In this document: positions 1 through 9,496 of the stretch, piece after piece | Position numbering within the stretch: position 1 is the first letter of the stretch | Layout of the letters: the number at the start of each line of letters is the position of its first letter | Assembly: GCA_963971225.1 (NCBI GenBank) | Contig: OZ020267.1 | Coordinates: forward strand, 1,054,001-1,118,000 | Length of the DNA: 64,000 nucleotides | Direction: 5' to 3' | DNA from: Melieria omissa | Taxonomy: Eukaryota > Arthropoda > Insecta > Diptera > Ulidiidae | Program-made: the position numbers and the translations under genes | Notes under the pieces: generated by a model | What the model was told of the DNA's origin: nothing | Databases searched by the model: none | Seen by the model: only the letters and a program-made list of their open reading frames with translations

Positions 1-1115
1 AAAGTATCTTCAACGCGACGGTGCGGTGCTTGGTGTCCTCGGAAACGAAGAAAGCAATTGGAGCAAATGTGCTGCCGCTGCTGCCCAGCGCCTACAAGAT
101 AAAAACGATACATATCTTCAGTTCAGCGGCAAACCATTCGACATGGAAATGCTGAATTGTTTCAGTTCTATCGACTTTACCTTCCAAGCGGCCAAACTGA
201 TCTGCAGCTCCGACATGACCAGCAAACTTTTCATAATTTCACAAGCCAAATCAAGAGCGGCACGCTCTGTGGGCATGATGTAGGCATTTGAGGTACGCGG
301 GTGATGTTTCAGCATTTCGTGGTCGAAGATATCGCTGCGCACGCCCTCCAGGTTACGCGCTACTTCCTCGAAGTACTTCTCGCGGTGTTGGTTGTTCTTT
401 AGCCCAACCACCGACGCCACCCCCTGTGGCTTGAGCACATCCGTCGGTTCCGCTTCATCGTTCTTAGGCATGTCATTCTTCATGACGGCCGCCAGTATGC
501 GCAGCAGAATGACAAAACCGTTGGCATCTAGAAAGTGCTTCAGAAATGTGGCATTGGTGAGTAAAAATCGGCAAGCGCGGAATGCCATCATACGCGTGTG
601 CACATCACTGGTGTCCAAGATAATCTGGCAGACTGACTGAGCTATGGCTGGGCAGTGCGTGGCCAGCAGCAGGTCGCAGTTGCTTTTGGCCAGGTTGCCG
701 AGTAGGCGGCAAGCGCGGCATTGTATAATCGGGTTGGGAATTGACTTGAGTATGGTGGCAAGGGGCAGCGACACTTTGCACTCCAGCGCCTGCACTCGTA
801 CACACAAAGATATAGAGTGAATAAACAAATTGGACAAGCGTCTGGCTTTCAGAACCCTGGTTTTACCTGTTTGCAGCTGGCCTCGTCCGTGCAGCAATTC
901 CCCAAAATGCTCAGTGCAACCTCCAGAATCTGTTCGTGCGGCTTGTTGAGGAAGCGTACCATGGGCGGGACTCCTCCTGTCTGCCGGAAAAGTGCAATTC
1001 CTTCCTGATCCTTGACTAGATCGGTGCGCAGCTTCACCAGTCCCTTCACTATGACCGCCTTGTCGGCGGAGGTGCGCAGCACGGAGAGTATGCTCTCCAC
1101 CAATTCGCGATTCAT
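1..1115 (-). CDS. ARMC5: ARMC5-like armadillo-repeat protein, 5' part (gene runs off the left edge)
   Basis: Three exons are visible: 867-1115, 181-789 and 1-91 (continues outside). The ATG at 1115 opens MNRELVESIL. Splices are CAG|GTAAAA to TGCAG|GCG and AAG|GTAAAG to TTGTAG|GCG, all phase 0, with introns of 77 and 89 nt. If the second donor were ignored, the frame would stop at 118-120, but the frame resumes cleanly in 1-91 (ALGSSGSTFAPIAF), so I treat the gene as continuing. About 316 codons are present. The helical repeats (ALSILGNCCT, CRACRLLGNLAKS, MAFRACRFLL) match the N-terminal armadillo region of ARMC5, where the human protein has ALSILADCCT and ARALGNLA. Vertebrate ARMC5 has a C-terminal BTB domain and acts as a substrate adaptor of a cullin-3 ubiquitin ligase; that part lies outside the window. 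The family call rests on memory of the human sequence, so another armadillo protein is possible. Confidence 0.72.
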
Positions 1116-1393
1116 CGTCCTGCACTTTTCAGGCTCTCTTGGCAAAATCTGGCAGTGGTTACTTGCAGTTCATTTACATTTGCATAGAATTCGACGCGAA
1201 ATATTGGCCTTTTGAAAAGTCACAAACAGCTGTCAGTCGAGCGCAGTGCAGTACAGCAAGAAGCAAACTATCGTGGGAAGAAGAAGAAAAGCAGCAGAAG
1301 CCACAGTGACAATCAGCTGTGCTCTGCCCTCCTACTTTTAGTTGCTTTCAATAGGGACTTCCGGCTGCTCTGCAGGAACTGCAAAGGACAACG
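1116..1393. promoter_or_regulatory. Shared head-to-head promoter interval of ARMC5-like and GatA
   Basis: Only 278 bp separate the two ATGs, which point away from each other, so both 5' UTRs and core promoters must lie here or overlap. The interval has no TATA box that I can see. It contains CAGCTG E-box-type palindromes at about 1228 and 1314. This is inferred from gene orientation and not from a mapped start site. Confidence 0.5.
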
Positions 1394-4304
1394 ATGAAGC
1401 GGCACTTGCAACTGAGCACACGACAGGTGAGACGCTAGTAACAACTTAATTCATAAAACATATTCACTAACTCCCACTGGCATTTTCAGCTAGCAGCTGG
1501 TTATGCAGATGGGAGCTTCTCCCCCGTGAAGGTAGTGGACCACGCTTTGGAAGCGGCCGTGAAACTTAAAACGCTCAACGCTTTCATTCGCCTCACACCA
1601 GAAGCGGCGCTGCACCAAGCCAAGGAAGCGCAGCATCGCTACCAACACAAGCAACAGCTAGGCGTGCTGGACGGTGTGCCGATCGCCATAAAAGACAATT
1701 TCTGCACAAAGGACGTGATCACCACATGCGCCTCGAAGTACGTATTTACTTTCCGTCTCTAATCTCCCGGAAATATTATATAAACGTTGTTCATACACCA
1801 AACAGAATGTTGGAGGATTTTGTGCCGCCATATAACGCCACTGTTTGTGAACGACTGTGTGGCGCAGGGGCGGTTCTAATCGGCAAAACCAATATGGATC
1901 AGTTCGCCATGGGATCTGGTACGGTGGACTCGATTTATGGTCCGACGAAAAATGTGTGGAGTGAGGATTTAAGTGGTGAGAATTTTCATATTGCGGGCGG
2001 CAGTTCGGGTGGTTCGGCGACAGCTGTGGCAGCCGGCATTTGCTATGCGTGAGTAGATAGTATTAAAAAATTTGAATTAGCGATACGCTAAGATTTGGGG
2101 TGAAATGATATGTTTCAATTGTCTGCTGTCTAACGAACTAATCCCATGGTCTCGAATGAAAATTTTTTTCTGTTAAACGACTTTGTCAATCACAAAAAGG
2201 CAGAAAGATGTGCATATTTTTGCTTAAAGTAACGATAGAATTCCAATCATAATAAATTAAGGGCCAACTTTGTAAAATTTCATTGGATCTGGTATGCGGT
2301 GCACCGCTTCCACTGCCTTTTAGCAGCATCACGCCACTGTTGCATCCCCACATAAACATAACCCCAAAGTGCTGTGACCGTCTAAGAACCCAACAAATTT
2401 CAGCTTTTCAATCACTTTTGCAAGAGCTGGGCACACAAATTAATAAACGCAATGTGTACACATTCTCAGAAGGTGCGAATTCGTTATATTTCGACGGCAC
2501 GCCATCCCGTAGCCTCACTTAAATTACATAACAAGCGCACAAAAATGGCATTTCGCTTAAACACAAAGGCTAACGTTGCAGTTAAATGGGGGGTGTCAAC
2601 TAGTTTAGATGATAATTTCAGTGCCGCCAAGTTCTTCGTCTGTGGGCAGGTTCATGGACGCGGGGTCGATGTAGTTGGGGTTGACCAGGTCGACTCCTTC
2701 TTTCTCGCGACGCCGCAGCTCCAGATAGGCTTCGCGCTGAGCCCAGTCGCGCAGCTGTGTGTCGGGCAAGTAGGCCCACACAAATGTGCCCCACACTAGG
2801 CACAGCGTAACCGAGACGAAAAAAGTCATATTTGTGGTGTTGCGATCATTGGTCTGGTTCTTGTAGTCGAAGCCGTAGCTGACCCAGTTCTTGGGATTGG
2901 GGTTGGCGAAGTCCTCCTTAGTGACGGCGGCTGGCGCGGCGACCGCGGCGGTGTCGTCCTTTTTCTGTGAGGTCTTAATGGATCGCGAAAGCCGAGGCAA
3001 TTGGTTGATGGCCATGCTGCGCTGCAGCACGGCTCGGTTGGCCAGACGGAAGAGCGCCGACATTGTTGACTGCAAAAAATACTTGAAGAAAAGTCGACTT
3101 TTGATGTATTTTCTTTTTCACTGCTCGCTGCTGGCTGTTGACAGACGGGGCAGCGGACAGCGCTGCAAATTGTGACAAAACGACGCGGTGTTGCCAGATT
3201 CTTGTGGGACTGGTGATGCTATGCTGCCAGCAATTTGAAAATTATTTGGCAGTTGGACTTTGATTTATGTAATAGTTTACAATTTCCGTTAACCGTTTCA
3301 GTGCCATTGGTTCAGATACGGGTGGCTCGACGCGTAATCCCGCCTCCTACTGCGGTGTGGTCGGGCTGAAGCCCACCTACGGTCTGGTGTCACGACATGG
3401 CCTCATACCTTTGGTCAATTCCATGGACGTGCCGGGCATACTAACGCGTTCTGTAAGTGACTGCGCCGAAGTGCTGAATATCATAGCCGGGCCAGATAGT
3501 AAAGACTCTACCACGATACGTCGACCGTACCGTCCCATCTGCATACCGCCGGTGGAATCGATCGACCTGCGACAAGTGCGCATTGGCATTCCCAAGGAAT
3601 ACCACTGCGAGGGCCTCACGCCTGAAGTGTTAGAGACCTGGATGAAGATCGCCGACATGCTGGAGGATGCCGGCGCGCAAGTCCGCCAGGTATCGATGCC
3701 TCATACTGCGACTAGCATCTTTGTCTACTCGATACTGAACCAGTGCGAGGTGGCGAGCAACATGGCTCGGTACGATGGCATCGAGTACGGTCATCGCGCC
3801 GACGATAATAGCAGCACGGAGCAACTGTATGCGAAAACTCGCGCCGAGGGTTTCAACACGGTGGTGAAGACGCGCATTTTGACGGGCAACTTTTTCCTGC
3901 TACGCAAGAACTACCATCACTACTTCGAGAAGGCGCTGCAAGTGCGACGCCTCATAGCGAACGACTTCCTGCGGGTGTTTGAGAGTGGGAACGATGCAGA
4001 AACAGTCGACTTGCTGCTCACACCTACGACACTTTCAGACGCGCCGCTTTATAAGGATTTTGTGACGCAGTCGAATCGTGACCAGTGTGCGGTGCAGGAC
4101 TTTTGTACGCAGCCCGCGAACATGGCCGGGGTGCCGGCTGTTTCAATACCTATACGTCGGTCGAAGAGAGGCTTGCCCATTGGGCTGCAGTTGATGAGTC
4201 GTTCGTTGGGCGAAGAGTTACTACTAAGTGTATCACGCTGGATTGAAGCGCAGGTGGGCTTCGATTGCTTCGAGAACAATCAAATTTACGCGGCACGCAT
4301 TTGA
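1394..4304 (+). CDS. GatA: Glutamyl-tRNA(Gln) amidotransferase subunit A, mitochondrial
   Basis: Four exons: 1394-1426, 1490-1737, 1806-2048 and 3302-4304. Together they make 1527 nt or 508 residues, normal for GatA. Phases agree at each junction (phase 0, then 2, then 2). GatA is the amidase subunit of the GatCAB complex, which in mitochondria turns Glu-tRNA(Gln) into Gln-tRNA(Gln) using ammonia released from glutamine. The amidase-signature triad is complete: Lys79 (in [10 protein letters not shown]), cis-Ser160 (GGSSGGSA) and nucleophile Ser184 (GSDTGGSTR). The 24-residue Ser-Ser spacing and the Lys position match bacterial GatA. The first exon encodes only 11 residues ([11 protein letters not shown]), basic and consistent with the start of a mitochondrial presequence. 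The last intron (1253 bp) holds NDUFB11 on the other strand. The gene is head-to-head with ARMC5-like and tail-to-tail with GET1. Confidence 0.95.
2049..2604. other. GatA intron 3, part left of the nested gene
   Basis: This stretch between the GatA donor (GC|GTGAGT at 2048/2049) and the NDUFB11 stop is AT-rich. I find no coding signal on either strand. It must carry the NDUFB11 3' UTR, but I see no clear AATAAA on the minus strand. Confidence 0.5.
2605..3063 (-). CDS. NDUFB11: NADH dehydrogenase [ubiquinone] 1 beta subcomplex subunit 11 (complex I ESSS / NP15.6)
   Basis: A single uninterrupted frame of 152 residues. I chose the ATG at 3063 ([10 protein letters not shown]). The frame stays open a little further upstream, but no earlier ATG exists, and a TTTTTTGCAG acceptor ends six bases before the ATG, which suggests an intron in the 5' UTR. 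NDUFB11 is a single-pass accessory subunit of the membrane arm of respiratory complex I. Residues 1-32 are basic and hydroxylated, like a mitochondrial presequence. The conserved core [13 protein letters not shown] is at 54-66, a membrane helix is at about 79-100, and the acidic tail contains [20 protein letters not shown]. The whole gene lies inside the last intron of GatA in the opposite orientation, so two mitochondrial genes share one locus. Confidence 0.93.
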   Translation of the reverse strand: MSALFRLANRAVLQRSMAINQLPRLSRSIKTSQKKDDTAAVAAPAAVTKEDFANPNPKNWVSYGFDYKNQTNDRNTTNMTFFVSVTLCLVWGTFVWAYLPDTQLRDWAQREAYLELRRREKEGVDLVNPNYIDPASMNLPTDEELGGTEIII

Positions 4305-4716
4305 GCATGTTTAAGCACCTTTTAGTTGTTAAATTTGTTTGAAAACAAATCCAAATACAAATTTGTGTAAATTAAGCTCTATTTGTGTTTTAGTTTTTTT
4401 TTAATTATTAGTGTGTATTACAATTAAAATGCAAACCATGGCTTGAATAGCATTGGTTAATAGCGAATGCAAAAGGATGTGTATAAATCGAAATTTACAT
4501 TTAAAGCAAAATGATTTACATATGAATTTCTCCTCTTCTTATGGGCAGCTTAGGCACTGTGCGTCCGATCACTTCCTTTGGAAAAATCAGCCCGTCAGTC
4601 AGTGAGCGTTGCGCACGACATCAAATGAGCAGCACTGCCTTGGCGCTTGCATTTTCCAGCGTCACGCAAACAGTATAGCCGTCACCATCCCACATCCACC
4701 CGCACAACGGTATTCA
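4305..4716. other. Convergent 3' ends of GatA and GET1
   Basis: These 412 bp lie between two stop codons that face each other. The sequence is AT-rich to about 4540 and has no reading frame of interest. The 3' UTRs and polyadenylation sites of both genes must be here, and the transcripts may overlap. I see no canonical AATAAA that fixes either end. Confidence 0.45.
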
Positions 4717-5314
4717 TTATTTACCCTTAATTAAGCCGTACACAAGCCGGAGCCCCGTATTGCAGGAAAACACCCACATGGGCACCGATATTGCATTGTG
4801 CATGCCAGTGGGAAAACTCAGTAGTCCCTCCAGTGGCTTCAGGTTAAAGCGTTCATCGAATACCATTACCGGCGTGTATCTGTTGCGGAAGGTGATTACG
4901 AAGAGCGTAAGCGAAAGCAACGCCTTCAGTGCGTATCCCGCAACCAGGTCTACGGAATGACCCTTTAAGCGCCGACTGGTGTTGTCGAGGCGCAACTTTG
5001 TCTCAGCATCCTTCACTTTGTTCTCAGCTCGCATAAGTTTAATGGTTTGCACGTAGTGGCCGGACGCGGCGGTGCACTGACGTATGCGCTCCAATTCTGC
5101 GCGCGCCTCATTCACTTGCTTAAGCAAGTTTTCGCTGGCTTCAGAGTCGCCTGTTAGTTTCAATAGTTGCGACAGGCGTAGCTGTGGAATGTGAAGCATT
5201 GGTATGCATTATGTGCCTTGGACTTTGTGGCGTTTTCCTACTCACCAGTTTCGCAATGTCAGAGGCGACGGCCAGCAACAGGCACAGCAGTGTAATGGTT
5301 AGGAATAGGAACAT
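4717..5314 (-). CDS. GET1: Guided entry of tail-anchored proteins factor GET1 / WRB homologue
   Basis: Two exons, 5246-5314 and 4717-5181, are joined in phase 0 (CTG|GTGAGT to TTCCACAG|CTA) across a 64-bp intron. The product is 177 residues. GET1/WRB forms, with GET2/CAMLG, the ER-membrane receptor that takes tail-anchored proteins from the GET3/TRC40 ATPase and inserts them. The layout fits: a hydrophobic N-terminus (1-21), a charged coiled coil (about 30-95) for GET3 binding, and two more membrane segments at about 102-121 and 153-173. The motif FNLKPLEGLLSFP at 135-147, followed by W and C residues, matches the human signature WITPLDRLVAFP. The length is close to the human protein (about 174). 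It is head-to-head with the C2orf42 homologue. Confidence 0.88.
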
Positions 5315-6364
5315 TTTGGATGGTGTTAATTATACAGTTTTTGTAATTTCGTGGTCAGTTTTTTGTGCTTTCGTTCGGAAAGTTGTGTTTGACGCAAAAT
5401 CAGCTGTTCATTCTACAATAACTCAAACTTGTCAAAATCTACTTAACCCGCTGGTATCAACAGTAATTTTGCAATTTTTAATTGTAGCTCATTAACCTCA
5501 TAATTTTGTTTCGGAAGTTTAAACTTAAAGCCTCGTAGCTTTACGATGCTTTGATGTTTGCACTTCGTGTCCAATTACTTCTAATTGTAAAAAGCTCATA
5601 CGATTACTAATCACAGAGACGTTGCAGTAGCCACAAGTATATCAATGACTATATATAGTACACATACACTGAGTATACCGTCAATCCCAAACGGAGTGCA
5701 TATTTGATGTAAGAAAACTCAACTCCTTTTAAATGATGCATTGCCGTAACAAGTAATAAATTAGAACAACGGCAACAATCAAAGTTCCGGTGTTTTTGTG
5801 CAATCAGCAAACAAATGTTTTTCTCTTCTTTTTATTGTATTTATTCAGTTTTAATATCTGAGAGTTTTTATTAATTAGGTACACGTAATCAAGAGAAACA
5901 GACTTTGGCAACAGTAGGGATCTAAAAGCCCACATTGGCAATGGCGATAAAATAGAACTGGCAGCACTGGTGCTACTTGTGACAACGCGGACGGCAGCGT
6001 ATTTCTTTCTCGGTGTGAAAAATCATTACGAAATTAAAAACGGAAGTTAACTTTGTAAAGTGTTAAAAACCCACTTCGGTTTATCTGTAGAAATTGCTTC
6101 AGCTGATTGGCGAACACTTCTAGATGCCGAGCTAGCAGTGAACTGCTCCAATCGGGTTAGACCAAAGAGGAGCGCCACCTTGCGGACAAAGCCAAGTTTT
6201 TTCTTTATTGCAGAAATTTTCGTGAAAAAAGAACGCCGAATTTTGTTTACGAATGAGTCGTGCGAAGTAGAGAAGCAAGCGAGCACAACAGAAAACGACG
6301 AAAAGCCGTCCTCTTCCCCCTTTCAATGGGAATAATCCAACAACAGAAGTAGGCTGGCAGCGGA
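5315..6364. promoter_or_regulatory. Head-to-head 5' interval of GET1 and the C2orf42 homologue
   Basis: About 1.05 kb lies between two diverging ATGs. It is AT-rich to about 5930, then richer in GC as it nears the C2orf42 start. No TATA box and no convincing reading frame was found. Promoters and 5' UTRs of both genes are inferred to lie here; their borders cannot be read from the sequence. Confidence 0.4.
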
Positions 6365-8965
6365 ATGCAGGAGCAGATATGTGAGCAGAGCAACTTGGCG
6401 GACGCTGTGGTCGGCGTTGGCAGGACTTGCCAACCGAAAGTGGCGCCGCTCATACGCAGCTCAATGCGCGGCTTGAAGCGCTGTCCGAGTTGTGGCGCAC
6501 TGAATGGGCAGCGTAGCAGCATTTGCAGCAACACGGCGTGTGAGCTGCGTAGTCAGTTGCTGCTGTCGCGGCGACCGTACGATCCGGTGCAGTTGGTGTG
6601 CCATCAAGAGGGCGTGTCGCTTTACTCGGTGCGCTGCAAGGAGCACAATGCGCAGCCTAGGAATTTCGTACAGCTTGCGGACGGCCTCTTGGCCGTCGGT
6701 GGTCAGAAGACAGTTTGCCACAGCTGCAGCTGCATCAGTTCCAGTTCGAGTTGGGCGTGCAAACATGTGACGGCTTGTGCAGCTGCCCCGGAGGGAGTGA
6801 GAGAGGGTGAGGATGCGTCCTTGAAACGTGCACTGCCACAGGCGGAGGTGTACACTGTGGCGCGGGAGGTGCTGTGGAATTTGATTGGCATAAGCGGCGA
6901 GCAAAAGCAGCGCCTGTGGAGTATGTGCGAGCAGGAGGAGGCGTTGGTTCCCGCTGTGCAACGCATTAATGCGGTGCTTTTCGTGGTAAAGTGTTTACCT
7001 TCGAAGGTGTTTCCGGCTGGCCGGCTGCATGTGACCGCTGTCAGCAACGGTCTCTCGGCAAAGAAGGGTACGCATTCGTGTGCCTGCAAGAAGCTGAAAA
7101 TAATTGTGGAGCCCGATAATTCAGTGGTGATGCAAGAGGAGGTTTGTGATCACATTTTGCTGGTGTTGGCGGCGATCCTCAGCAAGAAGAACGCCAAAGT
7201 AGCCTACGGGAATTTCACCAACGCATTGAAGTCGTTCTGGATGCCAGCCGCTTTAGAGGCGCCGATTGTGGACAACACACAGGAGGATGCTCTCTTCGGG
7301 CTGAGTATCGACATTGGCGGTAATTTTGGGCAGGGCGGAGGCGACGAGCAGACAGATGACATCTTCATTTACGACGACGAATTTTTGTCAAGCGATGTGA
7401 GTGACGAATAGCAGCTGCTGTGTTTAAAATGTATTTGGGATTCAATGCCTTTTATTTTTTGAAGAATATTCCTGACTTCTCAGATATCATACTAGATACA
7501 GACCCGCCCGCCGTGCACGCACATGCAGTGAGTAACATCAGCACTCCAATTGCGAGCATCACAAACTCCACCGACTTGCTACTTGGCTATCCGAGTGTGG
7601 TTGTTGGCAACGTGGCCGAGAACATCGGTGGTGAATTCCAGAACATCACATCGCCTAGCACAGCGGCCGCAACGCACCTGGTGGAGCTGAGCGACTGCAA
7701 CATAGAGCTGATGGATCAATTCCAACTCACCGACCAGATTGATCTCTGCAGCGACGACATCACGCTGCTTCCCGATTCGCCGCAGCAGCTGTTCAATAAC
7801 GGCATCGACAGCATGCCGCCCATGTCCTCTGTAAGAGCCGATGGGCAACTGATGTCGCGGGCAGCTGACATCATGTTTAGTACGGGCACATCGCTCCTGA
7901 AAGCAAATCGTGTAGTGGAGGCATTGTCACCGTTAGTCCCACCGCCTACAGCACTGCCTTCTGCCGTGCTACCGCCTCCCATAGAAATGCCCACGATTGC
8001 TGTGGTAAAGAAGTGTCCCGTACGAGCGTCAGAAATTGTCGCTGAGGTTAAGACGAGGAAGTTTCCACACCTGCCGGCCAAGCGTGCGCTGATAGTCAAC
8101 GCAAAGTCTTCGCCAGCGAAGGAAGCCGGGGGCAGTGCGGTACAGCACTTGATGGACGCGCCCTCGCTGGCCTATTCCGCCTGGCTGGACTATGTGATAG
8201 AGACGATTAATGAGAGCATCGGCGTTGTGGAAAAAACGGATATTGTCCATTGCTTTCACGTGCATGAGGTGTGTTGATGTTATACAATAACTTTTTGCAT
8301 ATTCGATTGATTAAATGCCACTGTCGAATCCAATTTAAAACCGTCGAAGAGTACAATTTGCATTGATCGTACATTTTTAATGATTGCAAACCTTCTAACT
8401 TGCAGGAAATGTTTGCACATTTTAGCAAAAGCTTCAGTGCCGGCGTCAAGCGACGCATTCCGAACAGCTCCACCATTGTAAAGCGTGGCAAGCACAAAGG
8501 ACTGATCAAGTACACGTGGTACTTTTCCACTGCGTCTACGGTGCGGCGCATTTTTTCAACGCAAAACGTGCGTCAGTTCAACAAATTTGCCAACCTATCG
8601 TTCTAATCCTTCTCATTCGATGTCTTATTGATAGATCTCATTGGAGACGGAGCGTCTGTTTGAGTGCAACAATGATGGCACTTTTGTACCCTACATCAAG
8701 CGAACCCACATCGACGACATCAAGCACAAACGAATTTACCCGAAATTGGCGCTTTACACGGCGCACATTTGGTTCGATTGCGGCAGCACTGTGAGGAGTA
8801 AAGTTCGAGCTTCTTTCGAGAACATTCTAATTGGTTCCACTTTAATTGCAGGCGCACAAAAACGGTCTCAAGTTGGAGTGGTTGCCGAACGCGTTTCCAA
8901 AGAGCCATTTCGGCATTTTAACTATCGAATTCTCACTGGGCATACGTGACCCGCACAAGCAGTGA
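6365..8965 (+). CDS. C2orf42: C2orf42 homologue, cysteine-rich protein of unknown function
   Basis: Five exons: 6365-7396, 7465-8268, 8406-8567, 8635-8790 and 8852-8965. All junctions are phase 0, giving 755 residues. The first splice (GAT|GTGAGT to TTTTTTGAAG|AAT) removes a stop at 7409-7411. The N-terminus has a zinc-ribbon-like C40-x2-C43...C54-x4-C59 motif (CPSCGALNGQRSSICSNTAC) matching human C2orf42 CPRCGTYNG. A second Cys/His cluster (C239, C241, C261, H263) matches the human CSCQTLK...CIHF region. The last exons match its C-terminus: KYTWYFST, NNDGTFVPY and LEWLPNAFPKSHFG, against human KYTWHITN, RDGTYELF and IEWIPDILPQSKIG. The function is not known to me; the Cys clusters suggest metal binding. 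The middle (about 345-560) is low in motifs and rich in Ser, Pro and Asp. An earlier start cannot be excluded. Confidence 0.85.
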
Positions 8966-9478
8966 AAATTGCCATGAAGTATTCTCAGACATACGTATTT
9001 ATCGTAACTTTAGTGTGAGTGTAGAGTTTAGGTCGAATATTGTGATTAGCTGCGGGTACAATTTTTAGCTTAAGTATGCTGCGGCGGATAGAATACACTC
9101 AATTCGTATGGAAAATTATTGCATATTTAGAACTTGTTTCTATTTAAGAAAAGTAAAAACAATCTTAGATAATAAGCTCCAATAGCTCTTGGAGCTAAGG
9201 GGTAATTCAAGGCAGTTCTATGTAATTCGATAAGTTTATTTTCAATTTGATAAGAAACTTTTAAGGTTCAATACGAAAAATGTGCGCACTGTAAATAGGA
9301 AAATCTGCATTTGTCATTTATTCATTCACTTTGCGCGGAATCTTCTACTTCTAGACGCATATCTATTTACCCACTTCTCCGGTCCTCTGACGCCCCAATG
9401 GCGCCACTCATTTGTAGCTCGTATTGTAATTGCAGCACCTTTTTGTGGCGTGTTTTTGCTATAAGGTAAACATTTGGT

Positions 9479-9496
9479 CGAATAAAGCGAAATAAA
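9479..9496 (+). terminator. Candidate polyadenylation signals of the C2orf42 homologue
   Basis: Two AATAAA hexamers sit within 16 bp about 515 bp after the C2orf42 stop. They are the first canonical hexamers on the plus strand after the gene, so they are the likely 3' end. A minus-strand AATAAA (TTTATT at about 9550) lies just beyond and could end Ptp99A, so the two genes may meet almost end to end. Confidence 0.45.

Noticed and set aside
118..180. Early stop of the ARMC5-like frame at 118-120
   Set aside because: A GTAAAG donor at 180 and a TTGTAG acceptor at 92 remove it and restore a coding frame to the window edge.
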